Shown here piece after piece: positions 54,427-63,313 of a stretch of DNA of 64,000 nt; positions within the stretch are counted from its first letter, which is position 1; the number at the start of each line of letters is the position of its first letter. The position numbers and the translations under genes were made by a program. The notes under the pieces were generated by a model. That model had not been told where the DNA came from. It was given only the letters and a program-made list of their open reading frames with translations, and did not search any database. The stretch is from Vibrio japonicus (lineage in GTDB: Bacteria; Pseudomonadota; Gammaproteobacteria; Enterobacterales; Vibrionaceae): assembly GCF_024582835.1 (NCBI RefSeq), contig NZ_CP102096.1, positions 2,108,001 to 2,172,000 on the forward strand. The letters run 5' to 3'.

Positions 54427-54444
54427 AATGTTCGTTCGCTCAAG
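54427..54444. promoter_or_regulatory. GlpR-like operator 2 upstream of glpD
   Basis: AATGTTCGTTCGCTCAAG begins with the consensus half ATGTTCG. It lies 20 bases before the glpD start, where a bound repressor would block transcription or early elongation. Confidence 0.55.
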
Positions 54445-54463
54445 ATTAGCTAGGTCAGTGACT

Positions 54464-56008
54464 ATGTATACAAATAAACAAAATAAGAGTTCAAAGGTAC
54501 TGGATATACTCGTCATCGGTGGCGGTATCAATGGAGCAGGTATTGCGGCAGACGCTGCAGGACGTGGACTTTCAGTCGGTTTGTTCGAGGCCAATGACTT
54601 TGCCTCTGCGACCTCCTCTGCCAGTTCGAAATTGATCCACGGTGGTTTACGTTACCTTGAACACTATGAGTTTCGTTTAGTTTCGGAAGCACTGGCCGAA
54701 CGTGAAGTTCTCCTAAAGAAAGCACCACATGTCGCTCAGCCAATGCGTTTCCGCTTACCACACCGCCCATACTTGCGTCCGGCGTGGATGATTCGTTGCG
54801 GTCTGTTTTTATATGACAACCTAGGAAAACGTACGACACTTCCTGCAAGTCACATGGTCAACCTTGCGAAGTCGGGCCTACTAAAAGAAGAAATGAAAGT
54901 CGGTTTTGAATACTCCGACTGTTGGGTTGATGATGCGCGTTTAGTGCTGCTAAACATCTTAGCGGCGCAAGAAAACGGTGCCGAAGTTGCGAACTACTGT
55001 AAAGTTGACCGCGCTGTACGAGAACAAGGTATTTGGACTGTCACCATCACCAACCAGTTAACTGGCGAACAATTTGAACGAAAAGCGAAGGCCTTAGTGA
55101 ATGCCGCTGGCCCTTGGGTCAAACAATTCTTTGATGACGGGCTGAGCACACCATCACCTCGAAACATTCGTTTGATCAAAGGCTCTCACATTGTCGTACC
55201 GAAAGTACATGATGAGGAGCAAGCCTACATTCTTCAAAACAAAGACAACCGCATTGTTTTTGTCATCCCATACATGGGGGACTTTTCCATCATTGGAACC
55301 ACTGACGTGGAATACAAAGGCGATCCTCGTAACGTTTCGATTGAAGATGACGAAGTCGACTACTTGGTGGATATCGTTAACCAACATTTTGTTAAGCAGA
55401 TTTCGGCTGACGATGTCGTTTGGACATACAGTGGCGTGCGTCCGCTGTGTGATGACGAGTCAGACTCACCTCAAGCGATCACTCGTGATTACACACTTGA
55501 GCTTGAACAAGAGTTGGATCAAGCACCGCTTCTCTCTATTTTTGGCGGTAAGTTAACCACTTACCGTAAACTTGGGGAAGCCGCGATGAAGAAACTAGAA
55601 CCTTTCTTCTCTACCATGGGTAAACCTTGGACCAACCACCAAGCCTTACCTGGTGGTAACTTTAGCTGCAGTCGCGAACAACTAGCGAAGTCACTCACAG
55701 AGCAATATCCTTGGCTGTCAGACAAACTGGCGATGCGCTACGTACGACAATTTGGCACTTACACGCATAAGCTCCTAGCGAACATCGATTCAGAAGAAGA
55801 GATGGGCGAGCAATTTGCAGAAGGTGTTTACCAGTGTGAGATCGATTATTTGATTGATCACGAACATGTCAAAACAGTAAAAGACTTACTATGGCGCAGA
55901 ACGAAACTAGGTCTTTACCTAGATGAGCGCGAGCAGTCAGTGATTGCAGAGTACATCAACACAAAGCGATCAGTGGATAAGGTGATGAACTTATCCAAAG
56001 CCAGTTAA
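54464..56008 (+). CDS. glpD: Aerobic glycerol-3-phosphate dehydrogenase
   Basis: GlpD oxidises glycerol-3-phosphate to dihydroxyacetone phosphate and passes electrons to quinone at the inner membrane. The frame is open from 54428, but that start lies inside a GlpR-like operator; the ATG at 54464 gives MYTNKQNKSSKVLDILVIGG. FAD binding is shown by LVIGGGINGAGIAADAAGRG near 14-33, SSASSKLIHGGLRYLEHYEF near 49-68, and SIFGGKLTTYRKLGEAAMKK near 350. The length of 514 is usual. Confidence 0.95.
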   Translation: MYTNKQNKSSKVLDILVIGGGINGAGIAADAAGRGLSVGLFEANDFASATSSASSKLIHGGLRYLEHYEFRLVSEALAEREVLLKKAPHVAQPMRFRLPHRPYLRPAWMIRCGLFLYDNLGKRTTLPASHMVNLAKSGLLKEEMKVGFEYSDCWVDDARLVLLNILAAQENGAEVANYCKVDRAVREQGIWTVTITNQLTGEQFERKAKALVNAAGPWVKQFFDDGLSTPSPRNIRLIKGSHIVVPKVHDEEQAYILQNKDNRIVFVIPYMGDFSIIGTTDVEYKGDPRNVSIEDDEVDYLVDIVNQHFVKQISADDVVWTYSGVRPLCDDESDSPQAITRDYTLELEQELDQAPLLSIFGGKLTTYRKLGEAAMKKLEPFFSTMGKPWTNHQALPGGNFSCSREQLAKSLTEQYPWLSDKLAMRYVRQFGTYTHKLLANIDSEEEMGEQFAEGVYQCEIDYLIDHEHVKTVKDLLWRRTKLGLYLDEREQSVIAEYINTKRSVDKVMNLSKAS

Positions 56009-56041
56009 CTGCCCACAGTTAGAACATATAAGTTAAAAGAT

Positions 56042-56074
56042 AAAAATCCCTCGAATTCTGCCGAGGGATTTTTG
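56042..56074. terminator. Bidirectional terminator between glpD and nnrS
   Basis: AAAATCCCTCG pairs with CGAGGGATTTT around an 8-base loop. T runs follow on both strands, so it serves the convergent glpD and nnrS genes. Confidence 0.88.
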
Positions 56075-56113
56075 TCTCTAATTTCTATAAAACACAATAT
56101 CTATAAATCAAAG

Positions 56114-57310
56114 CTACCCTGGGTGTCCATCAACCCTTGGGGTCAACAACATATAGCCAAACCTCCAAAGATACATACCAAAAGCAAACATCCATAACAC
56201 GGCACTGGTATTCACCCACAGCATCATATGTTCGGGCATAAACGCCACGCCGACACCACGAACCAACGCTGCGACAACAATCGCGACAAACGCAATCGTC
56301 ATATTCGGCCCTTTATAAATAGCTCTTCCGGTGTGCCCCATAGTGACACGCGTAACCATCGCCAGTATCAACCCACCCAGTGCGCCAATCGCAAACAAGT
56401 GGATCATGTTATGGCCGACAAACGGATTCGATAGAAAACCGCGTAGCAGCAGACTCACTGGAATACACAAATACGCTACATGTAATGACCAAACGAGTGG
56501 TTCACTCAACGTGCGCCATGGCTGCCACCTGAGTACCCGAATCAGGTGAGCTAGCCCAGAAACGACCATCAACGGCTGACCTAGCTGATCGAAGGTTAAC
56601 GGGAAAAAGCTCAAAATAAACAGCGCAACCAAAGGCAGGTTCGCGAGCCACTCTAGAATCGGCAGGGGTTGAGGTTTCTCAAAGTTAAAGCGGCGAGCCG
56701 TGAAAAATGGGATCACACGGCTCCCCATCACCGACAGCAATAAAGTAAACCACCACAACATCGCTTGCCAAACCGCAGAAGAAGGAAATGGCGGCATACC
56801 TTTTATCGTTGCGTAGCTGGCAAAGTTAGCAACAATAGCGAGAATAAATAAAGGGATAAAAAACACATTACGCCAGCCCTTTGATTTAATCACACGAGAG
56901 CCCACTTCAAATGCAGCAAATGCAATAAATACCGCTTCAATTGTCGAGGTGATCCATAAAGGGACAGGCGTCCAAAATAGAATACGGGGCAGTAACCAGA
57001 GCACAATTAAGATAGCTAAACGCGTTTGCTTTGTCCCATTTATGCCCGTCCAGTTTTGTACGGCGGTCAAAACAAACCCAACAACTATCGCCATCGCAAA
57101 CCCAAACAACATTTCATGGACGTGCCACCAAAGCGCAGGGACTTGCAGTGCCGAAGGTTGGCCTGTTTGGAACATCCAAACCCACACTGCAATCGCAATA
57201 ACAGCGTAAAGTGAACCGAGTAAGAAAAAAGGTCGAAAACCTAAACGGAGAAGTGGTGGAATTGCTTCCTCTACTTTTTTATCGGTGATGTTGAGCACGG
57301 TCGCCCCCAT
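56114..57310 (-). CDS. NnrS family protein
   Basis: NnrS proteins are heme- and copper-containing membrane proteins that protect against nitric oxide stress. The 398 residues show about twelve membrane segments and the family marks PPLLRLGFRPFFLLGSLYAV near 18-37, ALWWHVHEMLFGFAMAIVVG near 59-78 (histidines), and NPFVGHNMIHLFAIGALGGL near 294-313. No other nitric oxide gene lies beside it in this window, and no clear NsrR-like site was seen upstream. Confidence 0.88.
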   Translation of the reverse strand: MGATVLNITDKKVEEAIPPLLRLGFRPFFLLGSLYAVIAIAVWVWMFQTGQPSALQVPALWWHVHEMLFGFAMAIVVGFVLTAVQNWTGINGTKQTRLAILIVLWLLPRILFWTPVPLWITSTIEAVFIAFAAFEVGSRVIKSKGWRNVFFIPLFILAIVANFASYATIKGMPPFPSSAVWQAMLWWFTLLLSVMGSRVIPFFTARRFNFEKPQPLPILEWLANLPLVALFILSFFPLTFDQLGQPLMVVSGLAHLIRVLRWQPWRTLSEPLVWSLHVAYLCIPVSLLLRGFLSNPFVGHNMIHLFAIGALGGLILAMVTRVTMGHTGRAIYKGPNMTIAFVAIVVAALVRGVGVAFMPEHMMLWVNTSAVLWMFAFGMYLWRFGYMLLTPRVDGHPG

Positions 57311-57519
57311 AAAAAGAAATACTGTTCCAGCATCTGCAAAATTCGCTCCAACTTAATAATCCCTGTCTTCTCAGTGTAGTAGAAGGCAAGAAAAATAAAA
57401 GTAAGTCAATTAGACACGACCAAATAAAGTCAAAATGACACATAAGAGTCATGCATTTATCACTTCTCTTTTCTCTTTAAAATAGGTAGCTTAGAGCGGT
57501 CAGTACAAAGGAGATAAGG

Positions 57520-58080
57520 ATGACTACGTATATATTTGGTTATGGCAGTTTAATGAACTCTGCCTCTCGTCAATTAACAGGGCAAACCTCCGCAGCCATC
57601 CCAGCCGTTGTGTCAGGATTTAAACGCTATTGGGGAAAAATCGATAGCAGTTATACCCTTTCTCCCCTTGTTGTGAATAAGGGTGACGGACAGGTGAACG
57701 GCGTGATACTAAAAATAGAGGACTCAGAACTCGAAGGGTTTGATATCCGAGAACGGGGATATCACCGCGTGCTGATTCCCGCGAGCCAAATCGATTGTGA
57801 CCATAGTATCGGCGAAAGCGATCACGTGTGGGTTTATATTAAAGATGATCCTGAACCACCTTGTGAATTAAGCCCAATTGTTCAAACCTATGTCGATACC
57901 GTATTAGCGGGATGTTTAGAGATTTCGGAACAGTTCGCAAAACAGTTTATTGAAAGTACGATTGGCTGGCACTTTCCGTTGGTCAATGATCGTCACGCGC
58001 CTAAATATGGCAACCTTGCAGGTGTAAGATCTGAACATCATCAACAAATTGATGGTTTACTAGTGGATGTCAAAGCCTAG
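57520..58080 (+). CDS. Gamma-glutamylcyclotransferase-fold protein
   Basis: The 186-residue protein begins MTTYIFGYGSLMNSASRQL, with the YGSL motif of the GGCT/AIG2 fold, which binds the gamma-glutamyl group. A glutamate in DIRERGYHRVLIPA near 74-87 could be the catalytic residue. It is divergent from nnrS and stands alone. Family members cut gamma-glutamyl amines or glutathione-like peptides; the substrate here is unknown. Confidence 0.8.
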   Translation: MTTYIFGYGSLMNSASRQLTGQTSAAIPAVVSGFKRYWGKIDSSYTLSPLVVNKGDGQVNGVILKIEDSELEGFDIRERGYHRVLIPASQIDCDHSIGESDHVWVYIKDDPEPPCELSPIVQTYVDTVLAGCLEISEQFAKQFIESTIGWHFPLVNDRHAPKYGNLAGVRSEHHQQIDGLLVDVKA

Positions 58081-58106
58081 CACTTAAGCCGAAAACTATT
58101 ATCTAG

Positions 58107-58135
58107 ATGGACTGGCGACCAAAGCGCCAGTTCAT
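58107..58135. terminator. Hairpin between convergent GGCT-fold and LysR genes
   Basis: ACTGGCG pairs with CGCCAGT around ACCAAAG, with further weak pairing outside. T tracts are poor on both strands. Confidence 0.5.
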
Positions 58136-59077
58136 TCATCTCACCACTTTGGCAACCTGCTTTCTGATCCAAATGCTTTTCTCTTCATACTGATTGGCTT
58201 TTAAAAACAGTAAGTGAATATCAAAATCTGGGACTTCTACCGGAGGCGCCACCGCCGCTAACTCGTGGTGGTCAACATCCATCTCAGCAAAACGCTTTGG
58301 CACAATACAAACCAGTTCACGCCCTATTAGCAATCGTCTGATGGTCAAGAAATGACGAGACGCTACTCCCACACGACGCTCTAATCCACGTTTTGCCAAT
58401 AACTTGTCAACTTGCGTCTGCAAACGACCATCTGGGCTTACCAATGCGTGCTCGATCTGAACAAAACGCTCCAGCGTTAATGGTGATTCAAACGAGACGC
58501 TTGTCGGATCAAACAAACACAAGTGCTGCTCGGTGTAGAGGTGCTCACAAAGAAAACGGCGATTCAGATTTTCAATACTACCGATGATCACATCCAGCAT
58601 TTCATTCTCTGCGATGTCGAGATAATTACTGCGGTTGACGTTGTAGAAACTGACCTGAGAGTGAGGTGAGTATTGTTTGATTGCGTCGTACAGTTGAGGA
58701 GCGAACAACTGCTCGGCATAATCGGTTAATCCAATTTTCCATGTGCCAGTATAACCATCCGGTGAAAAGTGCTTCTTGCTCAACAATTCGTTCTTAATAC
58801 TGCCAAGTAAGTGATCAATCACTGGCGCTATCTCTTGCGCTCGCCTCGTGGGTTCCATTTTCAGCCCCACTCGTTCAAACAACGGGTCATCAAACAATGT
58901 ACGCATTCTTTGCAGCGTGTGACTCATGGCTGACTGGCTAACACAGCATTGCTCGGCCGCGATACTGACACTCCTTGCAAAATACAGCGCCTGGAATGCC
59001 ACCAGCAAGTTTAAGTCCACGTTTTTCCAGTTAAATTCCTTCACGACTCGCCCAACATCTAAACCCATTTTATTCAT
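58136..59077 (-). CDS. LysR-family regulator, divergent from the ChrA-type transporter
   Basis: The frame extends to a TTG at 59098, but the ATG at 59077 (MNKMGLDVGRVVKEFNWKNV) is a better start; 59068 is possible. The 313-residue protein has the LysR helix-turn-helix (SVSIAAEQCCVSQSAMSHTL) and the co-inducer domain with SLTDYAEQL-like strands, of the NodD/LeuO-like subgroup (VDLNLLVAFQALY at the start). It probably controls the divergent transporter gene from the 83-base space between them. No ligand is known. Confidence 0.82.
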   Translation of the reverse strand: MNKMGLDVGRVVKEFNWKNVDLNLLVAFQALYFARSVSIAAEQCCVSQSAMSHTLQRMRTLFDDPLFERVGLKMEPTRRAQEIAPVIDHLLGSIKNELLSKKHFSPDGYTGTWKIGLTDYAEQLFAPQLYDAIKQYSPHSQVSFYNVNRSNYLDIAENEMLDVIIGSIENLNRRFLCEHLYTEQHLCLFDPTSVSFESPLTLERFVQIEHALVSPDGRLQTQVDKLLAKRGLERRVGVASRHFLTIRRLLIGRELVCIVPKRFAEMDVDHHELAAVAPPVEVPDFDIHLLFLKANQYEEKSIWIRKQVAKVVR

Positions 59078-59160
59078 AGAGAGTATCGAATTTATCAATT
59101 TGAGTCATTGACTGTTTTTGCGTACATTGTGAACACATTGATAAATATGAGAAGTATGCA

Positions 59161-60300
59161 GTGCTTTCAATTTTTAAGACGTTTTTTTGGCTCGGCTGGA
59201 TCAGCTTTGGTGGTCCCGCCGCTCACATTGGTTACTTTCGTCAAACATTTGTAGAGAAACTAAAATGGCTCGATGACAGCGAATACGCGCAGATTGTCGC
59301 CCTGAGCCAATTTTTACCAGGCCCTGGATCTAGTCAGGTCGGCTTTGCACTTGGATACAAACGCGGTGGTTTAGCTGGAGCTTGCGCCGCCTTTTTGGGC
59401 TTCACGCTCCCTTCCGTTTTGCTCATGCTCGTTTTAGCGACAGCCAGCAGCCATATTACCGATACCAGCACGTTCCAAAGCATCGTCCACGGATTGAAGT
59501 TACTTGCGGTGGTCGTTGTGGCCGACGCAACTTGGGGGATGTACAAAAACTTTTGCCAAAACAAATTAACAGCGGGTTTATGTGTCGCGACGGCCATTGC
59601 TTTATTGATTGCCCCTGGAATTTTGACTCAAATGGTCGTGCTCATTATCGCTGGGCTTGTCGGTATGGCATATCTAAAAAGCGAAGCGGCGGAACCCTCA
59701 CAGCCGTTTAAACCAAGTATTGCGCCATTAGCCTTGTTCGCGGTACTTCTATTCGGCTTACCCTTGTTCGCCCACACATTGCCAATGTTGGGTTTGTTTA
59801 GCGACTTCTTTCAAGCGGGTAGCTTAGTATTTGGCGGTGGTCACGTGGTACTGCCATTGCTACAAAACATCCTTGGTGACCAATTAAGTCAAGACGCGTT
59901 TTTAACGGGTTATGCCGCGGCTCAAGCGGTTCCTGGGCCTATGTTTACTTTTGCTACGTTTCTAGGGTATGAGCTGTCTGACTCACCGATATTAGGTGCC
60001 TTAGTCGCAACTATCGCGGTGTTTTTACCTGGGTTTCTGTTATTACTCGGCGTGCTAAAAAATTGGCAAGCGCTTGCTAGCAAACCTCTGGTAGCAGGCG
60101 CAATGGTTGGGGTGAATGCATCGGTTGTAGGGCTATTACTTGCTGCGCTTTATCAACCGGTATTTAGCAGCGCAGTATCCGCACCTATTGATGTCGCGTT
60201 AATCATCGCAGGCTTTTTCCTGCACAAGAAACTGAATCTATCGATTTTGTGGATGATTGGGTTCTTTGTGATCTCGGGATTGATCATCGATTTACTCTAG
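59161..60300 (+). CDS. ChrA-type chromate transporter family protein
   Basis: No ATG is available; the start is a GTG at 59161. The 379-residue protein has two homologous halves, as in the long form of the ChrA family: FFWLGWISFGGPAAHIGYFR with QFLPGPGSSQVGFALGYKRG in the first, and FQAGSLVFGGGHVVLPLLQN with AAQAVPGPMFTFATFLGYEL in the second. Proteins of this kind export chromate, though many members have no proved substrate. There are about ten membrane segments. The divergent LysR gene is the likely regulator. Confidence 0.88.
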   Translation: MLSIFKTFFWLGWISFGGPAAHIGYFRQTFVEKLKWLDDSEYAQIVALSQFLPGPGSSQVGFALGYKRGGLAGACAAFLGFTLPSVLLMLVLATASSHITDTSTFQSIVHGLKLLAVVVVADATWGMYKNFCQNKLTAGLCVATAIALLIAPGILTQMVVLIIAGLVGMAYLKSEAAEPSQPFKPSIAPLALFAVLLFGLPLFAHTLPMLGLFSDFFQAGSLVFGGGHVVLPLLQNILGDQLSQDAFLTGYAAAQAVPGPMFTFATFLGYELSDSPILGALVATIAVFLPGFLLLLGVLKNWQALASKPLVAGAMVGVNASVVGLLLAALYQPVFSSAVSAPIDVALIIAGFFLHKKLNLSILWMIGFFVISGLIIDLL

Positions 60301-60312
60301 CAAGACCAATGA

Positions 60313-60350
60313 TTTGCCTATCTTTGGCGTAGTATCCAAAGATAGGCAAA
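60313..60350. terminator. Strong hairpin between convergent chrA-like and tadD genes
   Basis: TTTGCCTATCTTTGG pairs perfectly with CCAAAGATAGGCAAA (15 bases) across 8 bases. It lies 12 bases after the transporter stop and just after tadD on the other strand. Confidence 0.7.
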
Positions 60351-60354
60351 ACTA

Positions 60355-61365
60355 CTATTGAACGCGTGTTGCCACGTCAGCCGAATTCGCTCGAACCTCC
60401 AATAGTGCGCGCTCTAGATTTTCATTGGCCACTTTGTAATAAGATGGCTTTTTATCAATCGCTTGCTGAAGGTATGTCACTGCTTTTTCTGGTTTACCTT
60501 GCAACATCAAAAAGTAACCCACGTTATTCAACGCTTCAGGTGCTTCCATAAAGCGCATAAACACATTCAAAGCGCGCTGAGAATCATCTTGAGCGAGATA
60601 GATCAGCGCGAGATTGTTTTGCGCTTTTTCATTGTTTCCGTCCTTTTCGATCGCATCCAATGTGTATCGCTTCGCCTCTTCATACTCACCACTCATATAA
60701 TGGGAGTAACCTAAATTCATCAATGCTTTGCTAGATTTAGGGTTAATATTCAATGCGTATTCATAAAATGCTTGAGCCACTTTAGGTTGCGTTTTAACAT
60801 CGTACAAAACCCCAAGCCCCGTATACGCCAAAGCTGGAGACTGCTTATCACTACTTAGCTCTTGAATTTCCTTGACAGTTACATTGCCTTGTTCAATTTT
60901 CTCACGACTCACTAAACGAAGCTGATCGGCGTTAATCGCTCGAATAAAATAGCTCTCTCCCTGCTCGACATCCCCTTGCTTGCTGTAGTTAGAACCTAAT
61001 TGCTGAAGAACTTGGATATTATTTGGGTTTTCTTCGAGCGCAAGAAGATACGCCCTTTCTGATAGTTCTAGGTTTCCACGCGATTGATGAATTCGACCGA
61101 TAGTGAATAGCGTTTTATCTCGGTATTCGGCACTTTTAAACTCTAATGAACGAATGTATTCATACAGCGCCAAATCCGTATTGTTACTCTTTAGCGCAGA
61201 ATCCCCACGTTTAATCGCTTCTAGCTCCGTGGTTGGGGCGGTATCCGTTTTAAACGTCTCGATTGGGCGGCCATCATAAAGATCGCTTTCAAAAGCATGC
61301 TGCTCACTATTGCTTGAACAAGCGCCTAAAAAAAGAACCGCGCATAATATTATATTTTTATTCAT
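60355..61365 (-). CDS. tadD: TPR lipoprotein TadD of the tight-adherence pilus system
   Basis: The 336-residue protein begins MNKNIILCAVLFLGACSSNS, a lipoprotein signal with lipobox GAC at 16. Several TPR repeats follow (ALYEYIRSLEFKSAEYRDK, AYLLALEENPNNIQVLQQLG, AFYEYALNINPKSSKALMNL, AKRYTLDAIEKDGNNEKAQN). TadD helps place the secretin of the Tad pilus in the outer membrane. It is the last gene of the visible tadA-tadB-tadC-tadD run and follows tadC by 12 bases. Confidence 0.88.
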   Translation of the reverse strand: MNKNIILCAVLFLGACSSNSEQHAFESDLYDGRPIETFKTDTAPTTELEAIKRGDSALKSNNTDLALYEYIRSLEFKSAEYRDKTLFTIGRIHQSRGNLELSERAYLLALEENPNNIQVLQQLGSNYSKQGDVEQGESYFIRAINADQLRLVSREKIEQGNVTVKEIQELSSDKQSPALAYTGLGVLYDVKTQPKVAQAFYEYALNINPKSSKALMNLGYSHYMSGEYEEAKRYTLDAIEKDGNNEKAQNNLALIYLAQDDSQRALNVFMRFMEAPEALNNVGYFLMLQGKPEKAVTYLQQAIDKKPSYYKVANENLERALLEVRANSADVATRVQ

Positions 61366-61377
61366 AAGCTTCTTTCC

Positions 61378-62325
61378 CTAATTTGCTAACGATCCCAATG
61401 CGTCCATCAAAGACAATCCGGCAGGGCCGACAACGACAATGAAAAACGCGGGCCAAATACACACCAACATTGGAAAAACCATTTTTGTCGGTATTTTCGC
61501 GGCGATCTCTTCTACTTCTTGGTTACGCTTGTCCCTGTAGTCTTCGTTATAGTCGCGTAACGTTTGCGCTAAGCTCCCGCCTAACTTCGCTGCATGAGAA
61601 AGCATACTGACTAAACCTGACAATTCATACACCCCAGTTCGCTCAACCATATCCCTAAAAGCCAGTGGCATCTCGTACCCCGCTTTGATTTTCAAACAAA
61701 CTGTCTCCAATTCATCTGCCAAATCAGGGTGAGAAATAAACAACTCTTTCGCCACTCTATTTAGAGCCATATTGAGCCCTAAACCAGATTCCGTACAGAC
61801 TACCAGCAGATCTAATGCATCCGGAACGCCACGCTTAATTCGAGACTGTCTTTTTTTCACTAAGTGGTTAAGAACAATATTCGGCACGAACATACCTACA
61901 CCTGCACCAATCGCCACAACCATAAGCAAACTGGTATTTGACCCCGAAAACAGGTAATAAATGGCGGACACCATTAATCCGCAAAACGTTGCGAATATTT
62001 TGATGGCATAAAAATAGGAAATGGCACTTTCATGGTGAAACCCCGCCTGGATAAGCCTTACACGAACATCTTCACGCTCTTTCGCATTTTTGGGCGTTAA
62101 CAGCGGAGACAAAGAACCGACCTTACTGTGCAACGCTTCTTTCTTAGAGCTTCGAATGCCTTCTGGAGCCAAGGTATCCAATCGTCTTCTCAATGCCGTT
62201 TGGCTGCCCGTCACAACCAAGAACATGGCAACGACAATCGTTATCGTTGACAGTAACACCATAAGGAGAACCAGTGTTTCTTCAGAAAAGGTAATACTCT
62301 GAATGTACTGCAATAATGTATCCAT
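61378..62325 (-). CDS. tadC: Tad pilus inner-membrane protein TadC
   Basis: The 315-residue protein of the GspF/TadC group has an N-terminal membrane segment (LVLLMVLLSTITIVVAMFLV), two central ones, a type II secretion F domain with ALDLLVVCTESGLGLNMALN near 176-195 and LVSMLSHAAKLGGSLAQTLR near 248-267, and a C-terminal segment. It forms the pilus platform together with TadB, which precedes it with a 3-base gap. Confidence 0.9.
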   Translation of the reverse strand: MDTLLQYIQSITFSEETLVLLMVLLSTITIVVAMFLVVTGSQTALRRRLDTLAPEGIRSSKKEALHSKVGSLSPLLTPKNAKEREDVRVRLIQAGFHHESAISYFYAIKIFATFCGLMVSAIYYLFSGSNTSLLMVVAIGAGVGMFVPNIVLNHLVKKRQSRIKRGVPDALDLLVVCTESGLGLNMALNRVAKELFISHPDLADELETVCLKIKAGYEMPLAFRDMVERTGVYELSGLVSMLSHAAKLGGSLAQTLRDYNEDYRDKRNQEVEEIAAKIPTKMVFPMLVCIWPAFFIVVVGPAGLSLMDALGSLAN

Positions 62326-62328
62326 AAG

Positions 62329-63297
62329 CTACACCTCAAAGTTGATAATTTTTCTGATCCATAGTGCGCCAATGACGATACCTACAACGCCAACCAAAAC
62401 CATTTTGATCCCGCGTGGATCGTTATAAAGGGGAGCAATAAAATCAGGATTCACCACATTTAGCATCACGAAGACAGCAAAGGGCACAAGAATCAATATC
62501 CAAGCCGACATCCGACTCTCAGCGGATAAGGTTCTAATTTTTCGGGCTAGCTTAAAGCGGGAACGCAGTACTTGTGACACCTTCTCTAAGTTTTCAGCCA
62601 GGTTACCTCCCGTTTCTTTTTGCAACAGCACCGCACTCGAAAAGGCGAACATCGACACAGTAGGGTTGCGCTCCACCATTTGCATAATGGCTAAACGCAA
62701 ATCGTACCCGTAGTTGAGCAAATTGAAGGTGTTTTTAAACTCACTCCCGATAGGATCGTTTAATTCGTTCCCCACTTCGTTAAAAGCCTGAGTAATAGGA
62801 TTACCAGATAACAACATCCTTCTCATTATGTCTAACGCGTCGGGAAACTGCTCCTCAAAGTTGGCTAAACGTGTGGCGGTTTTTTTAACGATGTAAAAAT
62901 AAAAAACAGGCCACCACAACAAGGATACAGGTATAGATAAGTACAAAGGTTGATGAAGCAGTGACAGAAGAACAACAGTAGAAAACTGTAATACCGCCAA
63001 TATCAACACCACGTGAGTTAAAGACCAATCCAGCCCTGCTAGCTCTAAGTTCTTTTTCATGTTTGCAAAAAATGAATAGCGAACCAACTTGCGATCTAGC
63101 GGAGATAAGCTTCGAAGATAGTGCTCTTTCAACAAAGTGCGACTTTCTAGATCGAGGTTGGACTGGCTCTCTTTTAGTCGCTTAGCAATAGCGGTATGTT
63201 TGGCTTTTTTTCCTGCAGACGGCAATAAGAGCGCCTGCGATATTACAAACACCGCAACAAACAACAACCCAAGGAAGTACACATAATAGTCTTGCAT
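62329..63297 (-). CDS. tadB: Tad pilus inner-membrane protein TadB
   Basis: The 322-residue protein has membrane segments near both ends (VYFLGLLFVAVFVISQALLL at the start, MVLVGVVGIVIGALWIRKII at the end) and a GspF-type domain with FPDALDIMRRMLLSGNPITQ near 159-178 and SSAVLLQKETGGNLAENLEK near 225-244. It pairs with TadC to form the platform for pilus assembly. It lies 16 bases after tadA, in the standard order. Confidence 0.9.
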   Translation of the reverse strand: MQDYYVYFLGLLFVAVFVISQALLLPSAGKKAKHTAIAKRLKESQSNLDLESRTLLKEHYLRSLSPLDRKLVRYSFFANMKKNLELAGLDWSLTHVVLILAVLQFSTVVLLSLLHQPLYLSIPVSLLWWPVFYFYIVKKTATRLANFEEQFPDALDIMRRMLLSGNPITQAFNEVGNELNDPIGSEFKNTFNLLNYGYDLRLAIMQMVERNPTVSMFAFSSAVLLQKETGGNLAENLEKVSQVLRSRFKLARKIRTLSAESRMSAWILILVPFAVFVMLNVVNPDFIAPLYNDPRGIKMVLVGVVGIVIGALWIRKIINFEV

Positions 63298-63313
63298 GGA
63301 GACCTCCTAACGG

